From: Sphingomonas sp. CBMAI 2297
Lineage (GTDB): Bacteria; Pseudomonadota; Alphaproteobacteria; Sphingomonadales; Sphingomonadaceae
Length of the DNA: 64,000 bases
Reading direction: 5' to 3'
Assembly (NCBI RefSeq): GCF_029870595.1
Contig: NZ_JAPDIR010000005.1
Coordinates: 186,001 to 250,000 of the forward strand
Below are positions 7,906 through 16,675 of the stretch, piece after piece. Below the pieces are notes generated by a model. That model searched no databases. It worked only from the letters and a program-made list of their open reading frames with translations, and was not told where the DNA came from. Position 1 is the first letter of the stretch; each line of letters opens with the position of its first letter. The position numbers and the translations under genes were made by a program.

Positions 7906-10900
7906 ATGAAAAGCATGATGACGTCGCTGACGCAGGCGTTCGAGGCGCGGTTGCTCGAAGGGGCACTGCCGGGAGAGTTGGAAGATTTCGGAGAGGCCGA
8001 GCGGGCCGAGGCGGCGAATTTCGTCGCGGAAGCCGCCGCAGTCCGCCTCCCCGATACCGCGAAGGTCGCGCTGGAGACCTTCCAGGGCGAGGAGAGCCGC
8101 CGGATGCGGCTCGCCGTCGTCAATGACGACATGCCCTTCCTCGTCGATTCCATCTCGGGCGCGATCGCGACCTACGACATTGCCGTCTTCCGCATCATCC
8201 ACCCCGTCATCGCCGTGAAGCGCGACAAGGCCGGCAAGCTCGAATCGATCGGCGCCGGCAAGCGCGAATCGATGATCTACATCGAAATGGAGCGCGCCGA
8301 CGCGCGCACCCGGCGCAGCCTGGTGGCCGAGCTGGAACGCACGCTCGCCCAGGTCCGCGACGCCGTGAACGACTGGCGCGCGCTGCAGAGCGCGATCGGC
8401 TCCGACGCGGCCACCGTGGGCTCGCGCGAGGGCGCCAAGCTGCTCCGCTGGTTCCAGGAAGGCGCGATGACGCTGCTCGGCCACGAGACCTGGCGCACCG
8501 ACGGCAGCGTCTCGGACAAGCTCGGCCTCACCCGCTACGAGCTCGACACGCCGATCCTCGCCGAAGCCTCGCGCAAGGCGGCGGTCGACTATTTCAACAA
8601 GGGCGGCGAAGCGCCGCTGCTGCTCAAGTCCAACTCGATCTCGCCGGTCCATCGCCGCGTGCCGCTCGACATCGTGGCGGTGCCGATCCTCACCGGCAGC
8701 GAAGTGACCGGCCTGTCGATCCATGCCGGCCTGTGGACCAGCGCCGCGCTGTTCGCCAATCCGGACGAGGTGCCGGTGCTCCGGGCCCGGCTGGAAGGGC
8801 TGGAGCGCAAGTTCGGCTTCGATCCGAAGGGCCATACCGGCAAGGCGATGCAGCATGCGCTCACCGCGCTGCCGCACGACCTGACCACGGCGTTCGACGC
8901 CGATTCGCTGGAGCATCTCGTGCTCACCACGATGTCGGTCGCCGATCGCCCGCGCTCCAAGCTGGTGCTGGTGAAGAGCCTGCTCGGCCGCCACCTGTTC
9001 GCCTTTGTCTGGCTGCCGCGCGACGAAGTCACCACCACGCGCCGCGAGGCGGTGGGCGAGCTGCTCGCCGAAGCCGCCAACGCCAAGATCATCAACTGGT
9101 CGATCGCGCTCGAGGACGGCGAGGTCGCGCTGCTGCGCTACACGCTCGATCTGCGCGCAGGCGGCACGATGCCGGACGCCGAGGCGCTCGACAATCAGCT
9201 CGAGCGGATGATGCGCGGCTGGGTGCCCGCAGTGGAAGCCGCGTTGATGGAGGATACCGGGCCGACCGGCGCCACGCGCCTCGCGCTGCGCTATGCCCAG
9301 GCCTTCCCGCCGGCCTATCGCACCACCTCGACGCCCGAGGAAGCGGCGCGCGACATCCTGCATCTGGCCCGGCTCGACAATCCGGGCGATCGCTCGGTGC
9401 GGATCACGCCCATCGACGGCAAGGCCGGCGAGTATCGCGTGAAGCTCTATGCCCAGGGCGGCGCGCTGGCGCTGTCCGACGCGGTGCCCGCGTTCGAGAA
9501 TTTCGGCTTCCGGGTGATCGAGGAAGTGCCGACCGCACTCACCGGCGGCGCTTTCGTCCATGATTTCGCGGTCTCGGCCACCGGGCTGAAGGGCGATGCC
9601 GCGGTGATCGAGGAAGCGCTCGCCGCCGTGCTCGAGGGCAATGCCGAGAATGACAGCTTCAACCGGCTGATCGTCGAGAGCGGCATGAAGCCGGCATCGG
9701 TGGTGCTGTTCCGCGCCTGGTTCCGCTATCTGCGCCAGACCGGCATGAACTATGGCATGGCGACGGTGGTCGACGCGCTGCGCCGCGCGCCGGGTGTCGC
9801 CAACGCGCTGATCGAGCGCTTCGATGCCGCGCACAACCCGGCCCGCGCCGGCGACGATGCGGCGATCGAAGCGGCCGCCGCCGCGATCGAGGCCGGGCTG
9901 GCCCAGGTCCAGGCGATCGACGACGATCGCATCCTGCGCACCATCCGCGGCGTCGTGCTCGCGACGCTGCGCACCAACGCCTATGCCCCCGCCGCCCGGG
10001 AGGCGCTGGCGTTCAAGCTCGATTCGGCCAAGGTGCCGGGCCTGCCCCAGCCGCTCCCCTGGCGCGAGATCTGGGTCTACAGCCCGCGGGTCGAGGGCAT
10101 CCATCTGCGCGCCGGCCCGGTCGCGCGCGGCGGCCTGCGCTGGTCCGACCGGCGCGACGATTTCCGCACCGAGATCCTGGGCCTGATGAAGGCGCAGCGC
10201 GTGAAGAACGCAGTGATTGTGCCGACGGGCGCCAAGGGCGGCTTCTATCCCAAGCAGCTCCCCTCCCCCGCCACCGATCGCGACGCCTGGTTCGCGGAAG
10301 GGACCGAAAGCTACCGCATCTTCATCCGCACGCTGCTGTCGATCACCGACAACATCGTGTCGGGCGCGGTCGTCCATCCCGAGGGCGTGCGCATCCTCGA
10401 CGGCGAGGATCCCTATTTCGTCGTCGCGGCCGACAAGGGCACCGCGACCTTCTCCGACGTCGCCAATGCGATCGCGACCGAGCGCAACTTCTGGCTGGGC
10501 GACGCCTTCGCCTCGGGCGGCTCGCACGGTTACGACCACAAGGCGATGGGCATCACCGCCAAGGGCGCCTGGGTCTCGGTCCGCCGCCACTTTCTGGAGA
10601 TGGGCACCGACATCCAGTCCGAGCCCGTCACCGTGGCGGGCTGCGGCGACATGTCGGGCGACGTGTTCGGCAACGGCATGCTGCTGTCGAAGGCGATCAA
10701 GCTGGTCGCCGCCTTCGATCATCGCCACATCTTCCTCGATCCCGATCCCGATCCGGCGAAGAGCTGGGACGAGCGCGCCCGCATGTTCGCGCTGCCGCGC
10801 TCGAGCTGGGCGGACTATAATCCCGCGCTGATCTCCAAGGGCGGCGGCGTGTTCCCGCGCACCGAGAAGTCGATTCCGCTCAGCCCGGAGGTCCAGGCCC

Positions 10901-12504
10901 TGCTCGGGCTCGACGTGAAGGAGATCGACCCGACCTCGCTGATCTCGGCGATCCTCAAGGCCCGGGTCGGGCTGCTCTGGTTCGGCGGCATCGGCACCTA
11001 CATCAAGGCCGCGTCCGAAAGTAACGGCGAGGTCGGCGATCCCGCCAACGACCGCCTGCGCGTCAATGCCGAGCAGCTGCGCTGCAAGGCGGTCGGCGAG
11101 GGCGCGAACCTGGGCGTCACCCAGGCGGCGCGCATCGCCTTCGCCTCGCAGGGCGGCCGCATCAACACCGACTTCATCGACAATTCGGCCGGCGTCGATT
11201 GCTCGGACAATGAGGTCAACATCAAGATCGCGCTCAACCGCGAGATGATCGAGGGCCGTCTGGCGTTCGAGGACCGCAACACGCTCCTCGCCGCGATGAC
11301 CGACGACGTGTCGCACCTGGTGCTCGAGGACAACCGCCTGCAGACGCTCGCGCTCTCCTTCATGGAGAATGACGGCTATGTCGCCCTGCCTTCCTATGTC
11401 CGCGTCATCGAGATCCTCGAAGGCTCGGGCCGGCTCGACCGCGCGGTCGAGGGCCTCGGCAGCAACGAGGAGCTGCTCCGCCGCGCGCAGGACAAGAACG
11501 GCCTCACCCGGCCGGAACTGGCGGTGCTGCTCGCCTCGACCAAGCTCGCGCTGCAGGACGCGATCGAGCATACCGCACTCGGCCATGATCCGGCGCTGGA
11601 GAGCGATCTGCGCGACGCCTTCCCCAAGGCGATGCAGGCGAAATTCGGCAAGGCGATCGACGAGCATCGCCTGCGCGGCGAGATCGTCGCCACCAAGCTC
11701 GCCAACCGCGTGATCAACCGGCTGGGCGTGCTCCACCCCTTCGAGCTCGCGGAGGAGGAAGGCGCGGCCATGGCCGACATCGCCGCGATGTTCGTCGTCG
11801 CCGAGCGGCTCTTCTGCCTGCCCGCGCTGTGGGAAGCGGTGGAGACCGCAGCGATCTCGGAAGGCGCGCGCATCGCGCTGCTCGACGAGATGGCGGTGGC
11901 GGTGCGCGGCCAGGTCGCGGACCTGCTCCGCGTCTCCCCGCCGGGCGCCAGCCCCGCCGAAGTGATCGACCGGCTGAAGCCCGGCATCGACGCGCTCGAC
12001 AAGGCCGCCAAGGGCCTGCTGCTCGACGAGGTCAAGGCGCAGTCCAGCCGCATCTCCACGCGCCTCGAGGCCGCCGGCGCGCCGAGCGAGCTGGTCGCCA
12101 AGGTGGTCAAGCTGTTCGAGCTGGACGGCGCGGTCGGCCTGGCCGATCTCGGCGTGCGCATGGGGCTGGAAGTGACGCCGCTCACCCGCGCCTTCACGTC
12201 GCTCGGCCAGACGCTTGGGCTCGACTGGGCCCAGTCGACCGCGGCGCGCATCACCACCGGCGATGTGTGGGAAAGGCTGCTGATCGCCGGCCTCGCCCGC
12301 GACTTCCAGCAGATCCGGCTCGACTTTCTGAGCCGTGGCCACGCCGCGGAGCCCCAGGCGGCGGTGGACTCCTGGCTTGCCGCCAACGCCCCCCGGGTCG
12401 AGCAGTTCACCGCCCTGGTCCGCCGCGCCCGCCAGGCGGCGGTGCCCAATGCCGCGATGCTCGCGCAGATCGCCGGCCAGGCACGCGTGCTCCTCGCCCG
12501 CTAA
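7906..12504 (+). CDS. NAD-specific glutamate dehydrogenase (large, about 170 kDa type)
   Basis: The 1532-residue protein belongs to the large NAD-dependent glutamate dehydrogenases, which interconvert glutamate and 2-oxoglutarate with ammonia release and act mainly in glutamate catabolism. The catalytic core is clear: GPVARGGLRWSDRRDDFRTE at about residues 737-756, then NAVIVPTGAKGGF near 769, and a nucleotide-binding region further on. The roughly 700-residue N-terminal part has the ACT-like regulatory segments of this family (DDMPFLVDSISG near the start). Length is close to that of other bacterial members. A hairpin terminator follows directly. The 1592-codon open frame on the opposite strand is a codon-bias shadow. 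Confidence 0.96.
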   Translation: MKSMMTSLTQAFEARLLEGALPGELEDFGEAERAEAANFVAEAAAVRLPDTAKVALETFQGEESRRMRLAVVNDDMPFLVDSISGAIATYDIAVFRIIHPVIAVKRDKAGKLESIGAGKRESMIYIEMERADARTRRSLVAELERTLAQVRDAVNDWRALQSAIGSDAATVGSREGAKLLRWFQEGAMTLLGHETWRTDGSVSDKLGLTRYELDTPILAEASRKAAVDYFNKGGEAPLLLKSNSISPVHRRVPLDIVAVPILTGSEVTGLSIHAGLWTSAALFANPDEVPVLRARLEGLERKFGFDPKGHTGKAMQHALTALPHDLTTAFDADSLEHLVLTTMSVADRPRSKLVLVKSLLGRHLFAFVWLPRDEVTTTRREAVGELLAEAANAKIINWSIALEDGEVALLRYTLDLRAGGTMPDAEALDNQLERMMRGWVPAVEAALMEDTGPTGATRLALRYAQAFPPAYRTTSTPEEAARDILHLARLDNPGDRSVRITPIDGKAGEYRVKLYAQGGALALSDAVPAFENFGFRVIEEVPTALTGGAFVHDFAVSATGLKGDAAVIEEALAAVLEGNAENDSFNRLIVESGMKPASVVLFRAWFRYLRQTGMNYGMATVVDALRRAPGVANALIERFDAAHNPARAGDDAAIEAAAAAIEAGLAQVQAIDDDRILRTIRGVVLATLRTNAYAPAAREALAFKLDSAKVPGLPQPLPWREIWVYSPRVEGIHLRAGPVARGGLRWSDRRDDFRTEILGLMKAQRVKNAVIVPTGAKGGFYPKQLPSPATDRDAWFAEGTESYRIFIRTLLSITDNIVSGAVVHPEGVRILDGEDPYFVVAADKGTATFSDVANAIATERNFWLGDAFASGGSHGYDHKAMGITAKGAWVSVRRHFLEMGTDIQSEPVTVAGCGDMSGDVFGNGMLLSKAIKLVAAFDHRHIFLDPDPDPAKSWDERARMFALPRSSWADYNPALISKGGGVFPRTEKSIPLSPEVQALLGLDVKEIDPTSLISAILKARVGLLWFGGIGTYIKAASESNGEVGDPANDRLRVNAEQLRCKAVGEGANLGVTQAARIAFASQGGRINTDFIDNSAGVDCSDNEVNIKIALNREMIEGRLAFEDRNTLLAAMTDDVSHLVLEDNRLQTLALSFMENDGYVALPSYVRVIEILEGSGRLDRAVEGLGSNEELLRRAQDKNGLTRPELAVLLASTKLALQDAIEHTALGHDPALESDLRDAFPKAMQAKFGKAIDEHRLRGEIVATKLANRVINRLGVLHPFELAEEEGAAMADIAAMFVVAERLFCLPALWEAVETAAISEGARIALLDEMAVAVRGQVADLLRVSPPGASPAEVIDRLKPGIDALDKAAKGLLLDEVKAQSSRISTRLEAAGAPSELVAKVVKLFELDGAVGLADLGVRMGLEVTPLTRAFTSLGQTLGLDWAQSTAARITTGDVWERLLIAGLARDFQQIRLDFLSRGHAAEPQAAVDSWLAANAPRVEQFTALVRRARQAAVPNAAMLAQIAGQARVLLAR

Positions 12505-12510
12505 AGAAAA

Positions 12511-12541
12511 GCCCGGCCGGTCCGCCTTGGACCGGCCAGGC
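12511..12541. terminator. Rho-independent terminator after the glutamate dehydrogenase gene
   Basis: GGCCGGTCC and GGACCGGCC form a 9-bp stem, extended by GCC/GGC after one mismatch, with a 5-nt loop. It is preceded by AAAA and followed by TTT. The symmetry allows it to serve the small leftward gene at 12569 as well. Confidence 0.85.
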
Positions 12542-12568
12542 TTTCCTGCCCCGAGGATGTGGCCGCCT

Positions 12569-12691
12569 TCAGGCTTCGGAGTCGGCCCGCGCCGTCGATG
12601 GCGTGCTCCGCAGAATGAGGTACATGCCGCCAAGGCAGGCCGAAACCCCGACTACGCACACCACCGCCAGACCGATATAAAGTGCCGACAT
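12569..12691 (-). CDS. Small single-pass membrane protein, 40 residues
   Basis: A short frame starting MSALYIGLAVVCVVGVSAC and continuing LGGMYLILRSTPSTARADSEA. It has one membrane helix (about residues 4-27) and a polar tail. A strong ribosome-binding sequence, GGGAGG, sits 5 nt before the ATG, which is the main reason to accept it. It converges on the glutamate dehydrogenase terminator. No family is recognised and no neighbour is co-directional, so the function is unknown. Confidence 0.5.
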   Translation of the reverse strand: MSALYIGLAVVCVVGVSACLGGMYLILRSTPSTARADSEA

Positions 12692-12994
12692 CCAGTCCTC
12701 CCAAGTCTTATCTGGCAGGAAGCTGCGTAATTTCTTGGAAGTCGGCAAGAAACATTCGTCGCTGCACCGCGGCACATCTTTGCTGCGCTTGCGAGAACTG
12801 GGCCCGCTGCTCTCCCCGAAGGACCAGGACGAATCGACATTCGGCTCCGTTCCTTCCCGGTGGCGAGGGACGGAAGTCGAATGTCGATTGGTCCCAGGCG
12901 CTCCCCACCCGATCCACCCCTGCATCAGGTTTGCAATTGCGAATCGTTCGCGTTACGGACCGGCATCGAATCGACCCGGAATCACGCACCCGAA
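12692..12994. other. Intergenic promoter region before the PepSY/ApbE operon
   Basis: 303 bp without a convincing gene; several open frames here lack ribosome-binding sites. It should hold the promoter of the leftward small gene and of the rightward PepSY operon, including the Fur-like site at 12936-12954. Confidence 0.6.
12936..12954. promoter_or_regulatory. Candidate Fur-type operator upstream of the PepSY/ApbE operon
   Basis: The sequence ATTGCGAATCGTTCGCGTT contains the perfect palindrome GCGAA-TCG-TTCGC, 41 bp before the ATG of the PepSY gene. It aligns at 13 of 19 bases with the palindrome before the fiu-like gene at 20618-20636. The Fur assignment is inference from form and neighbouring iron genes. 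Confidence 0.5.
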
Positions 12995-13651
12995 ATGCAC
13001 GCCCCCACCGCCCAGGCAGAACAGGCCAAGGCCAAAGCGAAGCGCAGCCGCAAGAGCTTCTGGCTGAAGCAGCTTCATACCTGGCACTGGATGAGTTCGG
13101 CGATCAGCCTGATCGGGCTGCTGCTCTTCGCGATCACCGGCTTCACGCTCAACCATGCCGCGGATATCGAGGCAGCGCCGAAATCGGTCGAGCGCGCGGC
13201 GCAACTGCCCGCTGCCCTGCTCGCCCGGGTCAAGGCCGACGACCAGCCCGACAGCAAGAAGCCGATCCCCGCCGATGTCGCCAAATGGGTGCAGGACCAA
13301 GTGAAGATCGACGCGAGCGGAACGGCCGAATGGTCCGCCGGCGAGATCTATCTCGCCAGGCCGCGGCCCGGCGGCGACGCCTGGATCTCGATCGACCGCG
13401 ACACCGGCGCGGTGACCAGCGAGATCAGCTCGCGCGGCTGGATCGCGTACCTCAACGACCTCCACAAGGGCCGCAACGCCGGCACCGCGTGGAAATGGTT
13501 CATCGACATCTTCGTGCTGGCCTGCATCGTCTTCACGCTCACGGGCCTGGTCCTTCTCTGGATGCACTCCAGGCATCGCAGAAGCACCTGGCCACTCGTC
13601 GCCGCCGGCCTTGTCATTCCCGCGCTCGTCGCGATTTTCCTGATCCACTAG
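12995..13651 (+). CDS. PepSY-associated transmembrane protein
   Basis: A 218-residue inner-membrane protein: a basic N-terminus (KAKAKRSRKSFWLKQLHTWHW), a first helix at about 40-60 (SAISLIGLLLFAITGFTLNHA), a periplasmic PepSY-like domain with AWISIDRDTGAVTSE and GWIAYLNDLHKGRN, and two further helices near the C-terminus. The H-x-W motif in the first segment and HKGR after the domain are typical of PepSY_TM proteins, thought to pass electrons across the membrane in iron reduction systems. First gene of an operon with DUF2271, DUF4198 and ApbE genes. The ATG at 12995 is chosen because upstream codons are not protein-like. Confidence 0.85.
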   Translation: MHAPTAQAEQAKAKAKRSRKSFWLKQLHTWHWMSSAISLIGLLLFAITGFTLNHAADIEAAPKSVERAAQLPAALLARVKADDQPDSKKPIPADVAKWVQDQVKIDASGTAEWSAGEIYLARPRPGGDAWISIDRDTGAVTSEISSRGWIAYLNDLHKGRNAGTAWKWFIDIFVLACIVFTLTGLVLLWMHSRHRRSTWPLVAAGLVIPALVAIFLIH

Positions 13652-13657
13652 GGAGCC

Positions 13658-14191
13658 ATGCCCATGCACTATCGCATCACCGGCCTCACGCTCGCCGCGA
13701 TCGGCGGGGCGGGCCTTCCCGCCGCCGCCGGCGCGCAGACGCTCGATCTGTCGATCGCCATTCCGCAGCTGAAGGTCGCCGAATATCACCGCCCCTATGT
13801 GGCGATCTGGCTGGAGAAGGAGGGCGCCGCGCCGCGCACGCTCCAGGTCTGGTATGATTTCGACGGGAACAGCAAGGAAGGCGCCGGCACCAAATGGCTG
13901 CGCGACATGCGCCAATGGTGGCGCGTGGTCGGCCGCGGCATGACCTTCCCGGCCGACGGCGTCACTGGTGCCACCCGCCCGGCGGGCAGCCACAAGGTCA
14001 CGCTGGTGGGCGGGCGCGGCGGCATGCCCGCGCTCACGCCGGGCAATTACAAGCTGATGGTCGAGGCGGCCCGCGAAGTCGGCGGCCGCGAAGTCGTCAC
14101 GGTGCCCTTCACCTGGAACGGCACCGCCGCGCGCGGCGCCACCAAGGGCACGAGCGAGCTCGGCGCCGTCACCGTTTCGATCAAGCGCTGA
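13658..14191 (+). CDS. DUF2271 periplasmic protein with ApbE flavinylation motif
   Basis: A 177-residue exported protein (signal peptide about 1-26, ending AGAQ) of the DUF2271 family. The family features LDLSIAIPQLKVAEYHRPYVA and LQVWYDFDG are visible. Residues 100-106 are DGVTGAT, which fits the D-G-x-S/T-G-A-S/T site where ApbE attaches FMN to the last Ser/Thr (here Thr106). This suggests a covalently flavinylated periplasmic electron carrier acting between the PepSY membrane protein and an iron substrate. It starts 6 bp after the PepSY gene and is followed 19 bp later by the DUF4198 gene. Family and motif are seen; the redox role is inferred. Confidence 0.88.
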   Translation: MPMHYRITGLTLAAIGGAGLPAAAGAQTLDLSIAIPQLKVAEYHRPYVAIWLEKEGAAPRTLQVWYDFDGNSKEGAGTKWLRDMRQWWRVVGRGMTFPADGVTGATRPAGSHKVTLVGGRGGMPALTPGNYKLMVEAAREVGGREVVTVPFTWNGTAARGATKGTSELGAVTVSIKR

Positions 14192-14210
14192 TTTCAGGGG
14201 GAATAGAGCC

Positions 14211-15092
14211 ATGGACTTCCGCAAGCCGCTTCTCGCCGCCGCCGCGATCGCCGCGATCGCCGCCCCGGCCGCCATCGCCCACCGCATGTGGATGCTGCCG
14301 TCGTCGACCACCGTCTCGGGCACCGACAACTGGGTGACCGTCGACGCCGCCGTGTCGAACGACCTGTTCTTCTTCGATCACCAGCCGCTGCGCGCCGTGC
14401 CCCTGGTCACCCAGCCCGACGGCAGCGAAGGCAAGGTCGAGAACCACAATGTCGGCAAGTTCCGCGCAACCTTCGACCTGCACCTGACGCAGCAGGGCAC
14501 CTACAAGGTCGCCGTGGTCAACGAGGGCGTGTTCGGCAGCTATATGCTGAACGGCGAGCGCAAGATGCTGCCGCGCGGCACCACCGCCGCGACGCTCGCC
14601 GCCGCGATCCCGGCCGGCGCGACCGATGTGCAGACCGCCGAGAATCTCAGCCGCAACGAGATCTTCATCACCCAGGGCGCGCCGACCAGCACGGTGTTCA
14701 AGACCAGCGGCCGAGGCATCGAGCTGGTGCCGATCACCCATCCGAACGATCTCGTCACCAATGAGCCCGCGAACTTCCAGTTCCTGAAGAACGGCAAGCC
14801 CGGCGCCGGCCTCACCGTCACCGTCATTCCGGGCGGCATCCGCTATCGCGACAATCTGAAGGAGCAGGTCCTCAAGACCGATGCCGAGGGCAAGGTCTCG
14901 ATCAAATGGGGCACTCCGGGCATGTATTGGGTGATGGCCAATGAAGGCGGCGAACGCCCCGAAGGCCCGGGCGCCGGCGCGGCACCGGCCGGCCAGCAGA
15001 CGACCCCGGCCGGTCCCGGCGGCGAGCGCCCCGCCGGCCCGCCCCGCGCCCGGGTGAGCTACGTCACCACGCTCGAAGTGCTGGCGCCATAG
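14211..15092 (+). CDS. DUF4198 periplasmic protein
   Basis: A 293-residue protein with a signal peptide (residues 1-22, ending AIA). Mature residues HRMWMLPSSTTVSGTDNWVTVDAA match the N-terminus of DUF4198 proteins, beta-rich periplasmic proteins related to NikM-type metal-uptake components. The terminal His, if processing exposes it, could be a metal ligand. The C-terminus is a proline/glycine/alanine tail (about 245-280). It lies between the flavinylated DUF2271 protein and ApbE, so a role in metal handling beside electron transfer is plausible but unproven. Confidence 0.85.
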   Translation: MDFRKPLLAAAAIAAIAAPAAIAHRMWMLPSSTTVSGTDNWVTVDAAVSNDLFFFDHQPLRAVPLVTQPDGSEGKVENHNVGKFRATFDLHLTQQGTYKVAVVNEGVFGSYMLNGERKMLPRGTTAATLAAAIPAGATDVQTAENLSRNEIFITQGAPTSTVFKTSGRGIELVPITHPNDLVTNEPANFQFLKNGKPGAGLTVTVIPGGIRYRDNLKEQVLKTDAEGKVSIKWGTPGMYWVMANEGGERPEGPGAGAAPAGQQTTPAGPGGERPAGPPRARVSYVTTLEVLAP

Positions 15093-15136
15093 GGTAGCGA
15101 CCCAATCACCAGACTCGTCATCTCCGCGACTCCCTT

Positions 15137-15274
15137 CGTCATCCCCGCGCAGGCGGGGATCCAGGGCCAAGGGCGGGTTGCGCGCAATCGAGTCCTGCGC
15201 GCTCCGGGGAGCGCCCGCTTGGTGGCCTCTTCGTTCCCGCGCCACCCTGGATCCCTGCCTGCGCGGGGATGACG
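15137..15274. repeat. Inverted pair of palindromic repeats, 30-nt arms
   Basis: Arms at 15137-15166 and 15245-15274 are inverted copies (CGTCATCCCCGCGCAGGC and onward) with a single mismatch, 78 bp apart. Each arm is itself partly palindromic. It lies between the DUF4198 and apbE genes, so it could form a stable mRNA structure within the operon. Confidence 0.85.
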
Positions 15275-15316
15275 GTTGAAGGAATATGAGGCCTTTACCG
15301 GGATGACGATCCGCGC

Positions 15317-16297
15317 ATGACCGTCAGAATAGCCATTCCCCCCACACTCTCGCCCGCTGCGTTCCATCGCCGCCGGGCGGGAGCCGCGGTCCTCGCCTGC
15401 ACCGGCGAGACGATGGGCACCGGCTGGTCGGCCCGGCTGGCCGCTCCGCCGGAAGGGATCGCGGCGAAGATCCAGGCCGAACTGGACCGGGTCGTGGCCG
15501 AGATGAGCCACTGGGCGCCGGACTCCGCGCTTTCCCGCTTCAACCGGAGCGCGCCCGGCCGCTGGCAGCCGCTGCCGGCCGGCTTCGCCCGCGTCCTCGC
15601 CGCCGCGCTCGAAATCGCGGAGAAGAGCGGCGGTGCCTTCGATCCGGCGATGGGTGCGCTGGTCGATCTCTGGGGCTTCGGCCCGCCCGGCCCGCGCGCC
15701 GGCTTGCCGAGCGACGAGGCGCTCGCCGCCGCCCGCGCCATTTCCGGCCGCGCGCATATCGAGCAGGATGATCGCCGTGCCCGTCGGCATGGCGAGGCTG
15801 CGCTCGATTTCTCCGGCATCGCCAAGGGGCATGGCGTCGACCGCGTCGCCGAAATGCTGCGCAGCATGGAGCTGCGCGACTTCCTGGTCGAAATAGGCGG
15901 CGAGCTGCGCGGCGAAGGCGTCAGGCCCGATGGCCAGCCCTGGTGGGTCGATCTGGAGCCCGTGCCCGGCAGCCGCCTGGCGCCGCTGCGCGCCGCGCTG
16001 CACGGCCTGTCGATCGCCACCTCGGGCGATTATCGCCGCAGCTTCGCGCATGGCGGCCGCGACTATGCCCATACCCTCGATCCGCGCACCGGCCGGCCGC
16101 TGGACAATGGCGTCGCCTCGGTCACGGTGCTGCACCCCAGTTGCATGCTGGCCGATGCCTGGGCGACGGCGCTCACGGTGCTGGGGCCGGCGGGAATGGC
16201 ACTCGCCGAACGGGAGGGACTGGCGGCGCACATGGCGGTGCGGGCGGGCACGGGGTTCGTGGAGCACCTCTCCCCGGCGCTGCAGGCGATGCTCTAG
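15317..16297 (+). CDS. apbE: FAD:protein FMN transferase (ApbE)
   Basis: The 326-residue protein transfers FMN from FAD to Ser/Thr in target proteins, with Mg2+. Visible family motifs are ETMGTGWSARL near residue 35, MSHWAPDSALSRFN, GGAFDPAMGALVDLWGFG, ALDFSGIAKGHGVDRVAE (about 160-178), LVEIGGELRGEG, and the C-terminal DYAHTLDPRTGRPLDNG with HPSCMLADAWATAL. No lipobox is seen; the N-terminus (MTVRIAIPPTL) is short, so the protein may be cytoplasmic or poorly exported, unlike lipoprotein ApbEs. The likely substrate is the DUF2271 protein two genes upstream. A 224-bp repeat-containing gap separates it from the DUF4198 gene. Confidence 0.93.
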   Translation: MTVRIAIPPTLSPAAFHRRRAGAAVLACTGETMGTGWSARLAAPPEGIAAKIQAELDRVVAEMSHWAPDSALSRFNRSAPGRWQPLPAGFARVLAAALEIAEKSGGAFDPAMGALVDLWGFGPPGPRAGLPSDEALAAARAISGRAHIEQDDRRARRHGEAALDFSGIAKGHGVDRVAEMLRSMELRDFLVEIGGELRGEGVRPDGQPWWVDLEPVPGSRLAPLRAALHGLSIATSGDYRRSFAHGGRDYAHTLDPRTGRPLDNGVASVTVLHPSCMLADAWATALTVLGPAGMALAEREGLAAHMAVRAGTGFVEHLSPALQAML

Positions 16298-16675
16298 GTT
16301 GAGAACCCAAACAAGGCTTTGATTTTCTACCGTCATCCCGGCCTTGAGCCGTGGTGACGAAGGAAGAATATGAGTCCTCAACCTGGTTGAGAACCAAAAC
16401 AAGCCCTTGAAACCACACCCGTCATCCCCGCGAAGGCGGGGATCCAGGGTAATAAGGGACGATCGAAGCAATCACGCGGGTGCGTGCCGGAAACGGCAAG
16501 GCGAGCCGCGCCGTCCTTGCCCCTGGCCCTGGATCCCCGCCTTCGCGGGGATGACGGGTGAAGGGGGCGGTTGAAGGGATAGCGGGGATGACGCTGGAGA
16601 ATATGAGCCCTCAAACCAGGGTCAATCGACATTCAGGCTATGGGAGTAGCTTGGCGGGCCGGACCAGCCTTCGGC
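16297..16675. repeat. Repeat cluster between apbE and piuC, with perfect 32-nt inverted arms
   Basis: The gap between the convergent apbE and piuC genes. A motif beginning GGTTGAGAACC and continuing AACAAG occurs at 16297 and 16385. A perfect 32-nt inverted pair lies at 16418-16449 and 16527-16558, and GAATATGAG followed by CCTCAA occurs at about 16366 and 16600. No open frame looks coding. The hairpin may also end transcription of both operons. Confidence 0.85.

Noticed and set aside
7855..12633. 1592-codon open frame opposite the glutamate dehydrogenase gene
   Set aside because: Antisense shadow: Arg/Ala/Gly/His/Leu-rich with no domain, arising from GC-rich codon bias in the dehydrogenase gene.
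12735..12994. Small frames upstream of the PepSY gene
   Set aside because: They lack start signals and protein-like composition; the region fits a promoter.
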